In this document: positions 1-6,491 of the stretch, one piece after another
Numbering within the stretch: the stretch's first letter is position 1
Layout of the letters: the number at the start of each line of letters is the position of its first letter
NCBI GenBank assembly: GCA_002339165.1
Contig: DDJS01000140.1
Span: 667 to 13,791, forward strand
DNA: 13,125 bases
DNA from: Cellvibrionales bacterium UBA2618
GTDB lineage: Bacteria; Pseudomonadota; Gammaproteobacteria; Pseudomonadales; Porticoccaceae
Reading direction: 5' to 3'
Notes under the pieces: model-generated
What the model was told of the DNA's origin: nothing
Database searches by the model: none
The model's input: the letters and a program-made list of their open reading frames with translations, nothing else
Translations under genes and position numbers: made by a program

Positions 1-1
1 C

Positions 2-1642
2 GACACCACAACGGATTCGAGTAGCAAAAATTCGTCGAACCATACTAAACAAAAAGTTGCCAAACGAGCCGGTGCGCCGTTATTCGATGGTATGGGAGAT
101 TTTAGTCATCCAATCACTACCTCGGACCGTTTTGTACAGCGCTATTTTGATCAGGGTATGGTGTTGGCTTTTGGGTTTAATCATGCCGAATCAATACGCG
201 CCTTTAAAGCCGCACAAACTTTAGATCCAAATTGCGCAATGTGTTTTTGGGGTGAAGCATTGGCGAATGGGCCTAACATTAACGTCACGGCTAAAGGCAA
301 AGCCATTATGATGCCTGCTGCACGTGTGGCTGCATATGCAGCTATTCAAAAAGCATTGTCATTAAAAACTAATGCTAGCCAAGCAGAGCAAGATTATATT
401 GATGCCTTAGCGGCGCGTTACAACGGCGACATTGATACTCCGCGCGAGCCACTCGACATGGCATACGCAACGGCGATGCATACGTTATCACAAAAATACC
501 CAAATGATGATGACGCTGCGGCAATGTTTTCCGAGGCACTAATGAACACGATGCCTTGGAATTATTGGTCAGACGATGGCAGCCCCAAGCAAGATACGGT
601 AAAAGTAATAAACGCGTTAGAGAGAATTATCGCTAGAAGCCCTAAGCACACTCTGGCGCTGCATTTGTATATTCACGCGGTTGAAGCATCAAGTAATCCG
701 GGGCGCGCTGAGGTAGCGGCCGACACACTTTCTAATCTAGTGCCAGGTTCTGGTCATTTAGTGCATATGCCATCACATATTTATTGGCGAATAGGGCGAT
801 ACAATGATGCTTCTGAAGCCAATATTAGAGCCGCGCAGGTAGATGAAGCCTATATAGCCGCATGCAATGCACAAGGATTTTATCCCGCTCTATACTACCC
901 ACATAACATCCATTTTCTATGGGCAGCCTCGGCCATGGAGGGACGCAGTGAGATTTCAATCGAAGCGGCCCGAAAAGTCGCGGCGAATATTCGCCTGGAG
1001 CAAATTGAGCAATTTCCCACGGTTGAATTTTTCCATACAATTCCTTTATTGGCATTAACTCAGTTTGGCAAATGGGATGAGGTTTTAGCTGAACCTAAGC
1101 CTGTTGAGTCCCTTGCGTTTTCAACCGCAATATGGCATTACGCTCGTGGTGTTGCTCTAGCTCGACAAGGCAAGATTGCTCTGGCTACAGCAGAAAGCAC
1201 GGCGCTGAAACTATTACTGCAAACAGATAAAATATTGTTTTTAGATGGCAATGATTACCCTGCAAGTAAAGTGTTAAAAATTGCTGATGATTTATTAACT
1301 GGCGAAATAGCGATGTCAAGTACAGAGCATAATCAAGCTATTATCGCCTTTGAAAATGCCGTCATCGAACAAGATAGTTTGCCTTATACAGAGCCACCTT
1401 TTTGGTATTACCCTACGCGCCAATCATTGGGTGAAGCGCTACTCAAAAAAGGTGATAACAGCGAAGCAGAATCTGTATATAAAGCAGACCTAAAACGCTA
1501 TCCACGCAATGGTTGGTCAATGTTTGGTTTGATACAGAGCTTAGAGGCACAAGGTAAAGATGAAGAAGCAAGTATGGTAAAAGCCAAATTCGATGCTGTT
1601 TGGTCTAGGTCCGACGTTACGCTTTCTGGCTCAAGGTTATAA
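2..1642 (+). CDS. TPR-repeat protein of unknown function, 5' end outside window
   Basis: The reading frame is open from base 2, so the 516-residue ORF from the ATG at 92 is probably only part of the protein. The 30 codons before that ATG encode a Ser/Thr/Lys-rich linker, then the stretch APLFDGMGDFSHPITT, which I recall as the conserved opening of this family and which spans M92. The true start is therefore upstream, probably with a signal or lipoprotein leader. Visible features are helical TPR-like pairs (for example FNHAESIRAFKAAQTLDP), a CAMCFWGEAL segment with a CxxC pair, a central HMPSHIYWRIGRY block, YYPHNIHFLW, and C-terminal TPRs around residues 430-505 counted from M92. The C-terminus looks complete (VWSRSDVTLSGSRL) and a terminator follows. 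The family is common in Proteobacteria but has no assigned biochemical role. Protein-protein interaction is the general expectation for TPRs. Codon use is AT-richer than in the genes to the right. Confidence 0.85.
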   Translation, partial: DTTTDSSSKNSSNHTKQKVAKRAGAPLFDGMGDFSHPITTSDRFVQRYFDQGMVLAFGFNHAESIRAFKAAQTLDPNCAMCFWGEALANGPNINVTAKGKAIMMPAARVAAYAAIQKALSLKTNASQAEQDYIDALAARYNGDIDTPREPLDMAYATAMHTLSQKYPNDDDAAAMFSEALMNTMPWNYWSDDGSPKQDTVKVINALERIIARSPKHTLALHLYIHAVEASSNPGRAEVAADTLSNLVPGSGHLVHMPSHIYWRIGRYNDASEANIRAAQVDEAYIAACNAQGFYPALYYPHNIHFLWAASAMEGRSEISIEAARKVAANIRLEQIEQFPTVEFFHTIPLLALTQFGKWDEVLAEPKPVESLAFSTAIWHYARGVALARQGKIALATAESTALKLLLQTDKILFLDGNDYPASKVLKIADDLLTGEIAMSSTEHNQAIIAFENAVIEQDSLPYTEPPFWYYPTRQSLGEALLKKGDNSEAESVYKADLKRYPRNGWSMFGLIQSLEAQGKDEEASMVKAKFDAVWSRSDVTLSGSRL

Positions 1643-1677
1643 CTGTTTTTTTGCCCGACGGGCAGTGTTAAATGAAG

Positions 1678-1717
1678 GCGGCGAGCGTAGGAAGAATAAA
1701 CGCTTGCCGCTTTTCTT
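1678..1717 (+). terminator. Rho-independent terminator after the TPR gene
   Basis: An 11-bp stem (GCGGCGAGCGT at 1678-1688 pairing with ACGCTTGCCGC at 1700-1710, with one G-T wobble) encloses an 11-nt A-rich loop. It is followed directly by TTTTCTT. It lies 35 bp after the TPR stop codon and is well placed to end that transcript. Confidence 0.8.
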
Positions 1718-1808
1718 GTTATTATTTAAAAATAAATTTGACGCACAGACAATACTCCAAAGAACTGACGTCAACATAAAAAATTTAATAGATAAAAGTA
1801 ATACGTCA

Positions 1809-2012
1809 ATGCCTTCGCATCATGCTGCTGGCAATCATCAATTAGCCACTCTAAGAAAAGCGGCTTTTAGTAAAATGCCAGACCACCTATTACACGATAT
1901 ATTTGGAACCTTATCTTCGTTTGGAGATGAGGAAGATTTTAATATTCCTGAAATGATCTGGAATATTAAAGGTCCGGCTATACATGTATTACCAGTAGCT
2001 ATATATGTATAA
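1809..2012 (+). CDS. Unrecognised short ORF (67 aa), possibly a decayed gene or cassette ORF
   Basis: From the ATG at 1809 the frame encodes 67 residues beginning MPSHHAAGNHQLATLRKAAF. The same frame stays open back to 1593, but that longer form overlaps the TPR gene and runs through the terminator, so it is not a credible start. I see no convincing ribosome binding site and recognise no family. The TAA stop at 2010-2012 lies inside the first core box of the attC-like site, as is common for ORFs in integron cassettes. It may be a small cassette gene, a fragment of a longer gene, or chance. Confidence 0.22.
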   Translation: MPSHHAAGNHQLATLRKAAFSKMPDHLLHDIFGTLSSFGDEEDFNIPEMIWNIKGPAIHVLPVAIYV

Positions 2013-2079
2013 CAAGTTGCTGCATGGTAAAAACTACTCGCTCGCGCTTACATTTTTCCGCTGAGCGAAAGCGTTATGT
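2007..2079 (+). mobile_element. attC-like recombination site
   Basis: This 73-bp stretch begins with GTATAAC (2007-2013) and ends with GTTATGT (2073-2079). The boxes are near-complementary, and each departs from the integron core consensus (RYYYAAC / GTTRRRY) at one base. The right box is preceded by GC, giving the GCGTTATG ending I recall from many attC sites. The arms between the boxes are imperfectly complementary: TTGCTGCA on the left against CGCTGAGCGAAAG on the right, then GGTAAAAA against TTTTTCC. The length is within the known attC range. An ORF stop falls in the left box, and a gene-like frame starts 20 bp after the right box. I see no second attC and no integrase in the window, so this remains a candidate only. 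Confidence 0.4.
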
Positions 2080-2098
2080 TGCTCAATAAAGTAAAGTT

Positions 2099-2490
2099 AT
2101 GATTCAATTACGGAGTACTAAAAAGGTTCAAGGCTTCATAGGTATTAGAAAAAATAACCTCTGTGAAATTTCAGAGAGAGAGTCATCCCTTGGTAATTGG
2201 ATAGCAAATATTTTCATTCAAGATCGCCGGAAAGTTATGTGCTTTATGAATGAAAGAACATAACTTTCATTTGTTTTGATTGGAGTAAAAAAAACAAAAG
2301 CGAAAGAGACTATTGAGTCTTTTCCTATAGGTTTAGGGCAACTATTAACTCTTGAGGGCGTTGATATCAATCTTTAATTACAGCTGAAGGTGGTTTAGCT
2401 AATTGTAATATGACTTTAATAATAATGAATATCAATCGGACGCCTCAACGTGTATTAGGTTGGAAAAATTCAATAACTAAGATTTTCTTT
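2099..2490 (+). pseudogene. Broken DUF6933-type gene
   Basis: From the ATG at 2099 the frame reads MIQLRSTKKVQGFIGIRKNN, then SLGNWIANIFIQDRRKVMCF and MNERT, and meets a TAA at 2261-2263. The same frame continues with LSFVLIGVKKTKAKETIESF up to a second TAA at 2375-2377. In another frame the C-terminal-like portion follows: ITAEGGLANCNMTLIIMNIN, then RTPQRVLGWKNSI, ending near 2465. I recognise the pattern (MIQLR.TKKV opening, LGNWY-N, DRRK, NERTL-SFV, INR-PQ--LGW) from memory as the DUF6933 family, whose function is unknown. The damage is one internal stop, one frameshift and probably loss of several dozen codons between the two parts. It sits 20 bp behind the attC-like site and just before the IS remnant, so it may be a dead integron cassette disrupted by later insertions. 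Confidence 0.65.
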
Positions 2491-2499
2491 ATTGACCGT

Positions 2500-3245
2500 A
2501 TGCTGGGTTTCTGTCGCTCATTTTGCACAGCTGGTTCGAGCCATACTTATTGTGGGAGTATGGCACACCACCGCATGGTAAATGTCTCAGACGCCCCCAT
2601 TATACGAGTAGTGGATGACCTCATGATAATCAATTGATGTTAGGGCAAGTAAAAACTACTGAAAAATCACACGAAATTACAGCACTTTCTACTTATTAAA
2701 AAATTTAGATATCAAACGGAGTATTGTCACCACCGACGCAATCAATACTCAAGGTAAATCAAAGTACTTTACATGATGATGTCGTGCTAATTTTTGAAAA
2801 CACAGCTAGAAGCTATATGCTCAATACTGATAAAGCCATAGATAAAGGGCATGGTCGTATAGAAAAACGTGTCGTCACCTTAGGCAATAAGATTGATTGG
2901 TTAACAAAAGCACATTCATATTGACGCCTTGCAAGCATAGCCAAAGTTAGATCCAGACATTATCTTAAAAATGAATGGTCATAAGAGATACGTTATTTTA
3001 TAGGTAGTGTTGAACATAATGATGCACAAAAGTATATGCATTATGTCCGCGCTCACTGGGGCATCGAAAATTGCCTAGACTGGATGCGTGATACAGCCTT
3101 TGAAGATCAACACCGTCTGCGTATGGGGAATGTAGATCAAAACGTAGCGCTGGTTCGGCATATCATACTAAACTTACTCAAAGCAAAAAGAGAGACTAGA
3201 GCAGCCATTGAAATCAAGCGTCAAATGGCTGACTGGGATAAGTGA
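2500..3245 (+). pseudogene. ISAs1-family transposase remnant with nested deletions
   Basis: Pieces of an ISAs1-type (DDE, H-repeat-like) transposase appear in order. WFEPYLLWEYGTPPH (2532-2576) matches the N-terminal region. GKCLRRPHYTSSG (2577-2615) corresponds to the DGKTLRRS motif. DNQLMLGQVKTTEKSHEITA (from 2625) matches EN-LVLGQVK--EKSNEITAI. A frame change then gives SIVTTDAINTQ (the VTIDAMGCQ aspartate region). A further frame change gives KVNQSTLHDDV and DKGHGRIEKR (2724-2924). The C-terminal part is HYVRAHWGIENCLDWMRDTA, NLLKAKRETR and a TGA at 3243-3245. In-frame stops lie at 2616-2618, 2697-2699, 2922-2924 and 2982-2984. At least three internal segments are missing compared with a normal protein of about 370-380 residues. 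It cannot make an active transposase. Confidence 0.85.
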
Positions 3246-3331
3246 TGTTCTTTTGGCATACGTTGGGACTGTCATAGTGACATTTTTTACGGTGGCGCGA
3301 TCCGTCGGTCGATCTGCGCTAGGGGCGGTGA

Positions 3332-3493
3332 TGGTGCACGTCAGTGCGCGGTAGTTATTTTTTGTCAGTTGCGCGCTTGGCACTGCAGTGTCTTGCTGGG
3401 GGGAGTGAACTCTTCGATTTTGTGGTTGCCAGCGGGCGGGTGATTGATCCGCAGACCGAGTGTGCTGCATGCGCCTATGGAGGGGGTTGTTGA
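3332..3493 (+). pseudogene. Fragment resembling the N-terminus of an exported amidohydrolase
   Basis: The frame contains a hydrophobic leader-like stretch, YFLSVARLALQCLAGGSE, followed by LFDFVVASGRVIDPQTE. The latter resembles the first beta strands of D-aminoacylase/dihydroorotase-type amidohydrolases (consensus like YDLVIRGGRVIDPETG). It then ends at a TGA (3491-3493) after a few Cys/Gly-rich residues. A possible initiator (MVHVSAR, from 3331) lies in a neighbouring frame, so a frameshift near 3350 may also be present. No HxH metal motif or later part of such an enzyme follows. It differs from the start of the intact amidohydrolase at 3984, so it is not a simple tandem copy. The match is short and the call moderate. 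Confidence 0.45.
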
Positions 3494-3941
3494 CCCCACT
3501 AAAAAGTCGTTGCAGGGTGCTTTACTTGGTTGTCTTTTGTGTTCGCGTCTTTTCCCAGTACCCTTTTATTTGGCATCTTTGATCACAGCATTTGATCAGC
3601 TAACTCGCTATGGCAGAACCGCATCCGGCGCGACCAGAGTCCTGCCCAACAAGCGTCCAGTGCGCCTCACGAGGGTTGCGCAAATAATCAGTCATACTTA
3701 ATATTGGGCGACGACTGTAAAAATGGCGATGCCGTCAAACACAGGGTTTGATCGTTGCCGTGGAGCCGCGATGGACGCCCCCTTTACTGGGCAGTTTCAG
3801 CGCTCTTTTGCCAAGCGTCAGTACTAGCGTGGTATAGGCTTGCAATAACCCCAGAGCGTTAACTCGGCCCGCCGAAAACCCCTGCGACGGCAGGTACTGT
3901 ATTACTGGCTATGGCTATGGTGAAATGGGCTTTTTTTTGAA
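3494..3941. other. Non-coding stretch before the amidohydrolase cluster
   Basis: About 450 bp without a convincing gene. An 85-codon frame at 3444-3701 has no recognisable motif or ribosome binding site. Small perfect hairpins occur at 3739-3755 (TCAAAC/GTTTGA) and around 3882-3895 (CCTGC/GCAGG), and there is a run of eight T at about 3931-3938. I see no convincing sigma-70 promoter, although one for the downstream cluster would be expected here. Confidence 0.5.
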
Positions 3942-3983
3942 CGCGAGCGCAGATTTTAACGCTCGACATTTGAGGCGCGAGCG
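3942..3983 (+). promoter_or_regulatory. Leader with repeated CGCGAGCG and alternative hairpins over the start
   Basis: CGCGAGCG occurs at 3942-3949 and again at 3976-3983, directly against the ATG at 3984. Between them, CGCTCG (3960-3965) is complementary to both copies. Pairing with the first copy gives a 6-bp stem with a 10-nt loop. Pairing with the second closes a 12-nt loop that contains the GAGG ribosome binding site (3972-3975) and brings the stem up to the start codon. The two pairings exclude each other. The sequence is plain; a regulatory role is inference. Confidence 0.35.
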
Positions 3984-5270
3984 ATGAGATTTTTAGTGTA
4001 TGTTGTTGGATACTTAGTGCTTTTCGCGCCGTATCTATCGGCGCAACAGCAAACCGTTTTAAAGTGCGGTACGTTGATCGATACCGAGGCGGCAACGCTG
4101 CGATCAAAGCAACTGATCGTTATAGACGATCAACGCATCACCGCGATTCGCGCGGGTGATCAATACCTTGGCGAGGCGCGGGTGGTCGATTTATCCGAGT
4201 ACACTTGCTTGCCGGGTTTGATCGATATGCACGTGCACTTAACCAACGGCGATTTGACCAAGATGTATGTCGAAAAATTTACCCTAGGGGTGCCCGATCT
4301 GGCATTTATGGCGGCGCGCAACGCGCAGATTACGCTGATGGCAGGGTTTACCACGGTACGTAATCTCGGTGATCGGGGTGAGATCACCGCAGCGCTGCGC
4401 AAGGCGATCGACAAGGGGTTAGTTATTGGCCCACGGATATTTACCGCCGGCAAATCGCTCGCCACGACCGGTGGGCATGCCGACCCCACCAACGGTTATC
4501 GCGCCGGCTTACGCGGTGATCCCGGGCCTGTCGAGGGGGTGGTTAACAGCGTTGCAGATGCCCGTAAGGCGGTTCGACAGCGCTATAAAAATGGCGCTGA
4601 CCTGATAAAAATTACCGCCACCGGCGGCGTGCTCAGCCAAGCAAAAAATGGCCAGAACCCGCAGTTTTTTGATGAGGAATTGGCGGCTATAGTCGCCACC
4701 GCGGCATCCTATGGTTTTAAAGTCGCCGCACACGCCCACGGTGTCGAGGGAATGCAGCGGGCGATTCGCGCAGGCGTTGCCAGCATCGAGCATGGCACCT
4801 TTATGGACGCCGCCACCATGCGCTTGATGAAAAAGCACGGAACTTATCTAGTGCCGACGATTTTGGCGGGGGATTTCGTCGCCAAAAAAGCCAAGATCGA
4901 TGGCTATTTTCCCGACATAGTCAGGCCAAAGGCTGCGGCGATTGGGCCCAAGATACAGGCGACGTTTGGTCGCGCGTACCGCGCGGGCGTCAAAATTGCG
5001 TTTGGCACCGACTCCGGCGTGTCGGCCCATGGCGACAATGCTCAGGAGTTTGCGCTGATGGTCGAGGCGGGCATGCCCGCCATGCAGGCAATTGTCTCTG
5101 CCACCACCAACGCAGCCCAACTGCTCGACATGCGTGCGCAGTTGGGTTCGATCAGCGTCGGCAAATATGCAGACGTGGTTGCGGTTAAAGGCAATCCGGT
5201 CGAAGATATCACCCTACTGGAAAATATTGGCTTTGTGATGAAAGCCGGAAAAATAGTGAAGGCGAAATAA
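3984..5270 (+). CDS. Exported metal-dependent amidohydrolase
   Basis: A 428-residue enzyme of the amidohydrolase superfamily, in the group that includes imidazolonepropionase-like and Xaa-Pro/Xaa-Arg dipeptidase-like proteins. Residues 1-20 (MRFLVYVVGYLVLFAPYLSA) form a Sec-type signal peptide, so a periplasmic location is predicted. Metal-site residues are visible in order: H83 and H85 in GLIDMHVHL, K209 in IKITATGG (likely the carboxylated bridging lysine), H250 in VAAHAHG, H270 in IEHGTF, and D343 in FGTDSG. The C-terminus carries the usual beta-sandwich closing strand (GKYADVVAVKGNPVEDITLL). The family cleaves amide, peptide or cyclic amide bonds; the substrate cannot be read from sequence. 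The start is supported by GAGG 8 nt upstream. The gene ends 2 bp before madL, so the two are almost certainly co-transcribed, which links its product to malonate uptake. Confidence 0.88.
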   Translation: MRFLVYVVGYLVLFAPYLSAQQQTVLKCGTLIDTEAATLRSKQLIVIDDQRITAIRAGDQYLGEARVVDLSEYTCLPGLIDMHVHLTNGDLTKMYVEKFTLGVPDLAFMAARNAQITLMAGFTTVRNLGDRGEITAALRKAIDKGLVIGPRIFTAGKSLATTGGHADPTNGYRAGLRGDPGPVEGVVNSVADARKAVRQRYKNGADLIKITATGGVLSQAKNGQNPQFFDEELAAIVATAASYGFKVAAHAHGVEGMQRAIRAGVASIEHGTFMDAATMRLMKKHGTYLVPTILAGDFVAKKAKIDGYFPDIVRPKAAAIGPKIQATFGRAYRAGVKIAFGTDSGVSAHGDNAQEFALMVEAGMPAMQAIVSATTNAAQLLDMRAQLGSISVGKYADVVAVKGNPVEDITLLENIGFVMKAGKIVKAK

Positions 5271-5272
5271 TC

Positions 5273-5653
5273 ATGATTGTATATGGCGTCGCGCTGCTAT
5301 CATTTTGCATGTTGTTGGGTACCTATGCGGGCAATTTGCTCGGTGGATTACTCGGCCTAGAGGCAAACGTTGGTGGCGTGGGTATTGCCATGCTGCTGCT
5401 CATTTTGCTGTCTAATCTGAGCAGTAAAAAGTTCCGTTTAAACGCCGTGTCCGAGTCGGGTATTTATTTTTGGAGTGCGATGTATATACCGATTGTGGTC
5501 GCCATGGCGGCAAAACAGAATGTGTTGGCCGCGCTATCGAGTGGCTGGCTTGCGGTTGTCGCAGGTGCGCTGGCGGTGGCTGTTAGCTTTGCCGCCATAC
5601 CGCTAATTTCGCGCTTAGGAGTTGATGACAACACCGATAGCGAGACCCAATGA
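5273..5653 (+). CDS. madL: Malonate transporter subunit MadL
   Basis: A 126-residue integral membrane protein matching MadL, the small subunit of the two-component malonate carrier known from Malonomonas rubra, where MadL and MadM together carry out Na+-dependent malonate uptake. The sequence opens MIVYGVALLSFCMLLGTYAG and shows about four hydrophobic segments, around residues 3-28, 33-50, 64-82 and 88-115. The motif GNLLGGLLGLEANVGGVGIA falls between the first two. Length is as expected for the family. A GAAGG ribosome binding site at 5258-5262 lies inside the end of the upstream amidohydrolase gene. The stop overlaps the madM start by 4 bp (ATGA), which implies translational coupling and matches the need for both subunits. 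Confidence 0.9.
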   Translation: MIVYGVALLSFCMLLGTYAGNLLGGLLGLEANVGGVGIAMLLLILLSNLSSKKFRLNAVSESGIYFWSAMYIPIVVAMAAKQNVLAALSSGWLAVVAGALAVAVSFAAIPLISRLGVDDNTDSETQ

Positions 5654-6420
5654 TGGATGATTCAATGTGGGTTGAGCTGCTTGTCGACAAGGGTTTGGTG
5701 GCAGCTTTTTTATTCGTCGGACTGATTACTTGGCTGTCGTATTGGCTGTCTAAACATGTTACCCGTGGCTACGTTCACGGTTCCGCCATCGCCATTGCGA
5801 TTGGCTTGGGGCTCGCCTACCTCGGCGGGCTTTATACCGGCGGCAACAAAGGTCTGGCTGATATAGCGATGTTTAGCGGGTTGGCGGTGCTCGGCGGTTC
5901 GATGCTCCGCGACTTCGCCATTATAGCCACCGCTTACGGTGCTGATCTCACCGCGATTAAAAAAGCTGGTTGGGTCGGCGCCTTGTCGGTTGTGATTGGG
6001 GTGGTGCTGTCATTTGTGGTGGGCGCTCTGGTGGCGTACGCCTTTGGCTATCGCGATGCCGTTGCCATTACCACCATTGGTGCGGGCGCCGCGACCTATA
6101 TCGTCGGTCCGGTGACCGGCACAGCGCTCGGCGCCAGTTCTGAGGTGATCGCGCTGAGTATTGCCGCTGGACTGGTAAAATCCATTTTGGTGATGATATG
6201 CACCCCTTGGGTCGCCAACTCGATCGGCCTCAACAATCCTCAATCGGCGATGGTATACGGCGGGTTGATGGGTACCACCAGCGGGGTCGCCGGTGGCCTG
6301 GCGGCAACCGACCCCAAATTGGTGCCCTATGGCGCGATGACGGCGACTTTTTATACTGGGGTGGGCTGTTTACTGGCGCCCTCTCTTTTGTTTTTAATCG
6401 TTCGGACTGTGATTGGATAA
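5650..6420 (+). CDS. madM: Malonate transporter subunit MadM
   Basis: A 256-residue, very hydrophobic inner-membrane protein matching MadM, the larger subunit of the malonate carrier (malonate:sodium symporter family). Roughly seven to eight membrane segments are visible. Family-typical stretches include HVTRGYVHGSAIAIAIGLGL, GGNKGLADIAMFSGLAVLGG, SMLRDFAIIATAYGADL, TTIGAGAATYIVGPVTGTAL and VYGGLMGTTSGVAGGLAATD. It follows madL with a 4-bp overlap and precedes matB by 71 bp. Two ATG codons (5650 and 5653) are possible starts and differ by one residue. It imports malonate from the periplasm together with MadL, probably driven by the sodium gradient, as is known for the family. Confidence 0.92.
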   Translation: MMDDSMWVELLVDKGLVAAFLFVGLITWLSYWLSKHVTRGYVHGSAIAIAIGLGLAYLGGLYTGGNKGLADIAMFSGLAVLGGSMLRDFAIIATAYGADLTAIKKAGWVGALSVVIGVVLSFVVGALVAYAFGYRDAVAITTIGAGAATYIVGPVTGTALGASSEVIALSIAAGLVKSILVMICTPWVANSIGLNNPQSAMVYGGLMGTTSGVAGGLAATDPKLVPYGAMTATFYTGVGCLLAPSLLFLIVRTVIG

Positions 6421-6491
6421 CGCAAAAATTCGCCGCACAGACCCAGCCCCCAAGATCGAGCGGTCGAGTTACACTACAAGCTGAGGATTTT

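Noticed and set aside
1653..1665. TGCCC-GAC-GGGCA hairpin next to a run of seven T
   Set aside because: The T run lies before the stem on the + strand and would be A residues after the stem on the - strand, so it fits a terminator on neither strand. At about 40 bp, the TATAAC...GTTAAAT segment around it is also too short for an attC.
1593..2012. 139-codon frame starting inside the TPR gene
   Set aside because: The start overlaps the TPR gene and the frame runs through a strong terminator; only the part from 1809 is considered, and that weakly.
3444..3701. 85-codon frame in the gap before the amidohydrolase
   Set aside because: No recognisable motif, no ribosome binding site, and its composition looks like random translation of non-coding DNA.
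6198..6491. N-terminal extension of the matB frame
   Set aside because: It overlaps madM in another frame, its translation is Arg/Gly/Trp-rich without family similarity, and a good ribosome binding site precedes the ATG at 6492.
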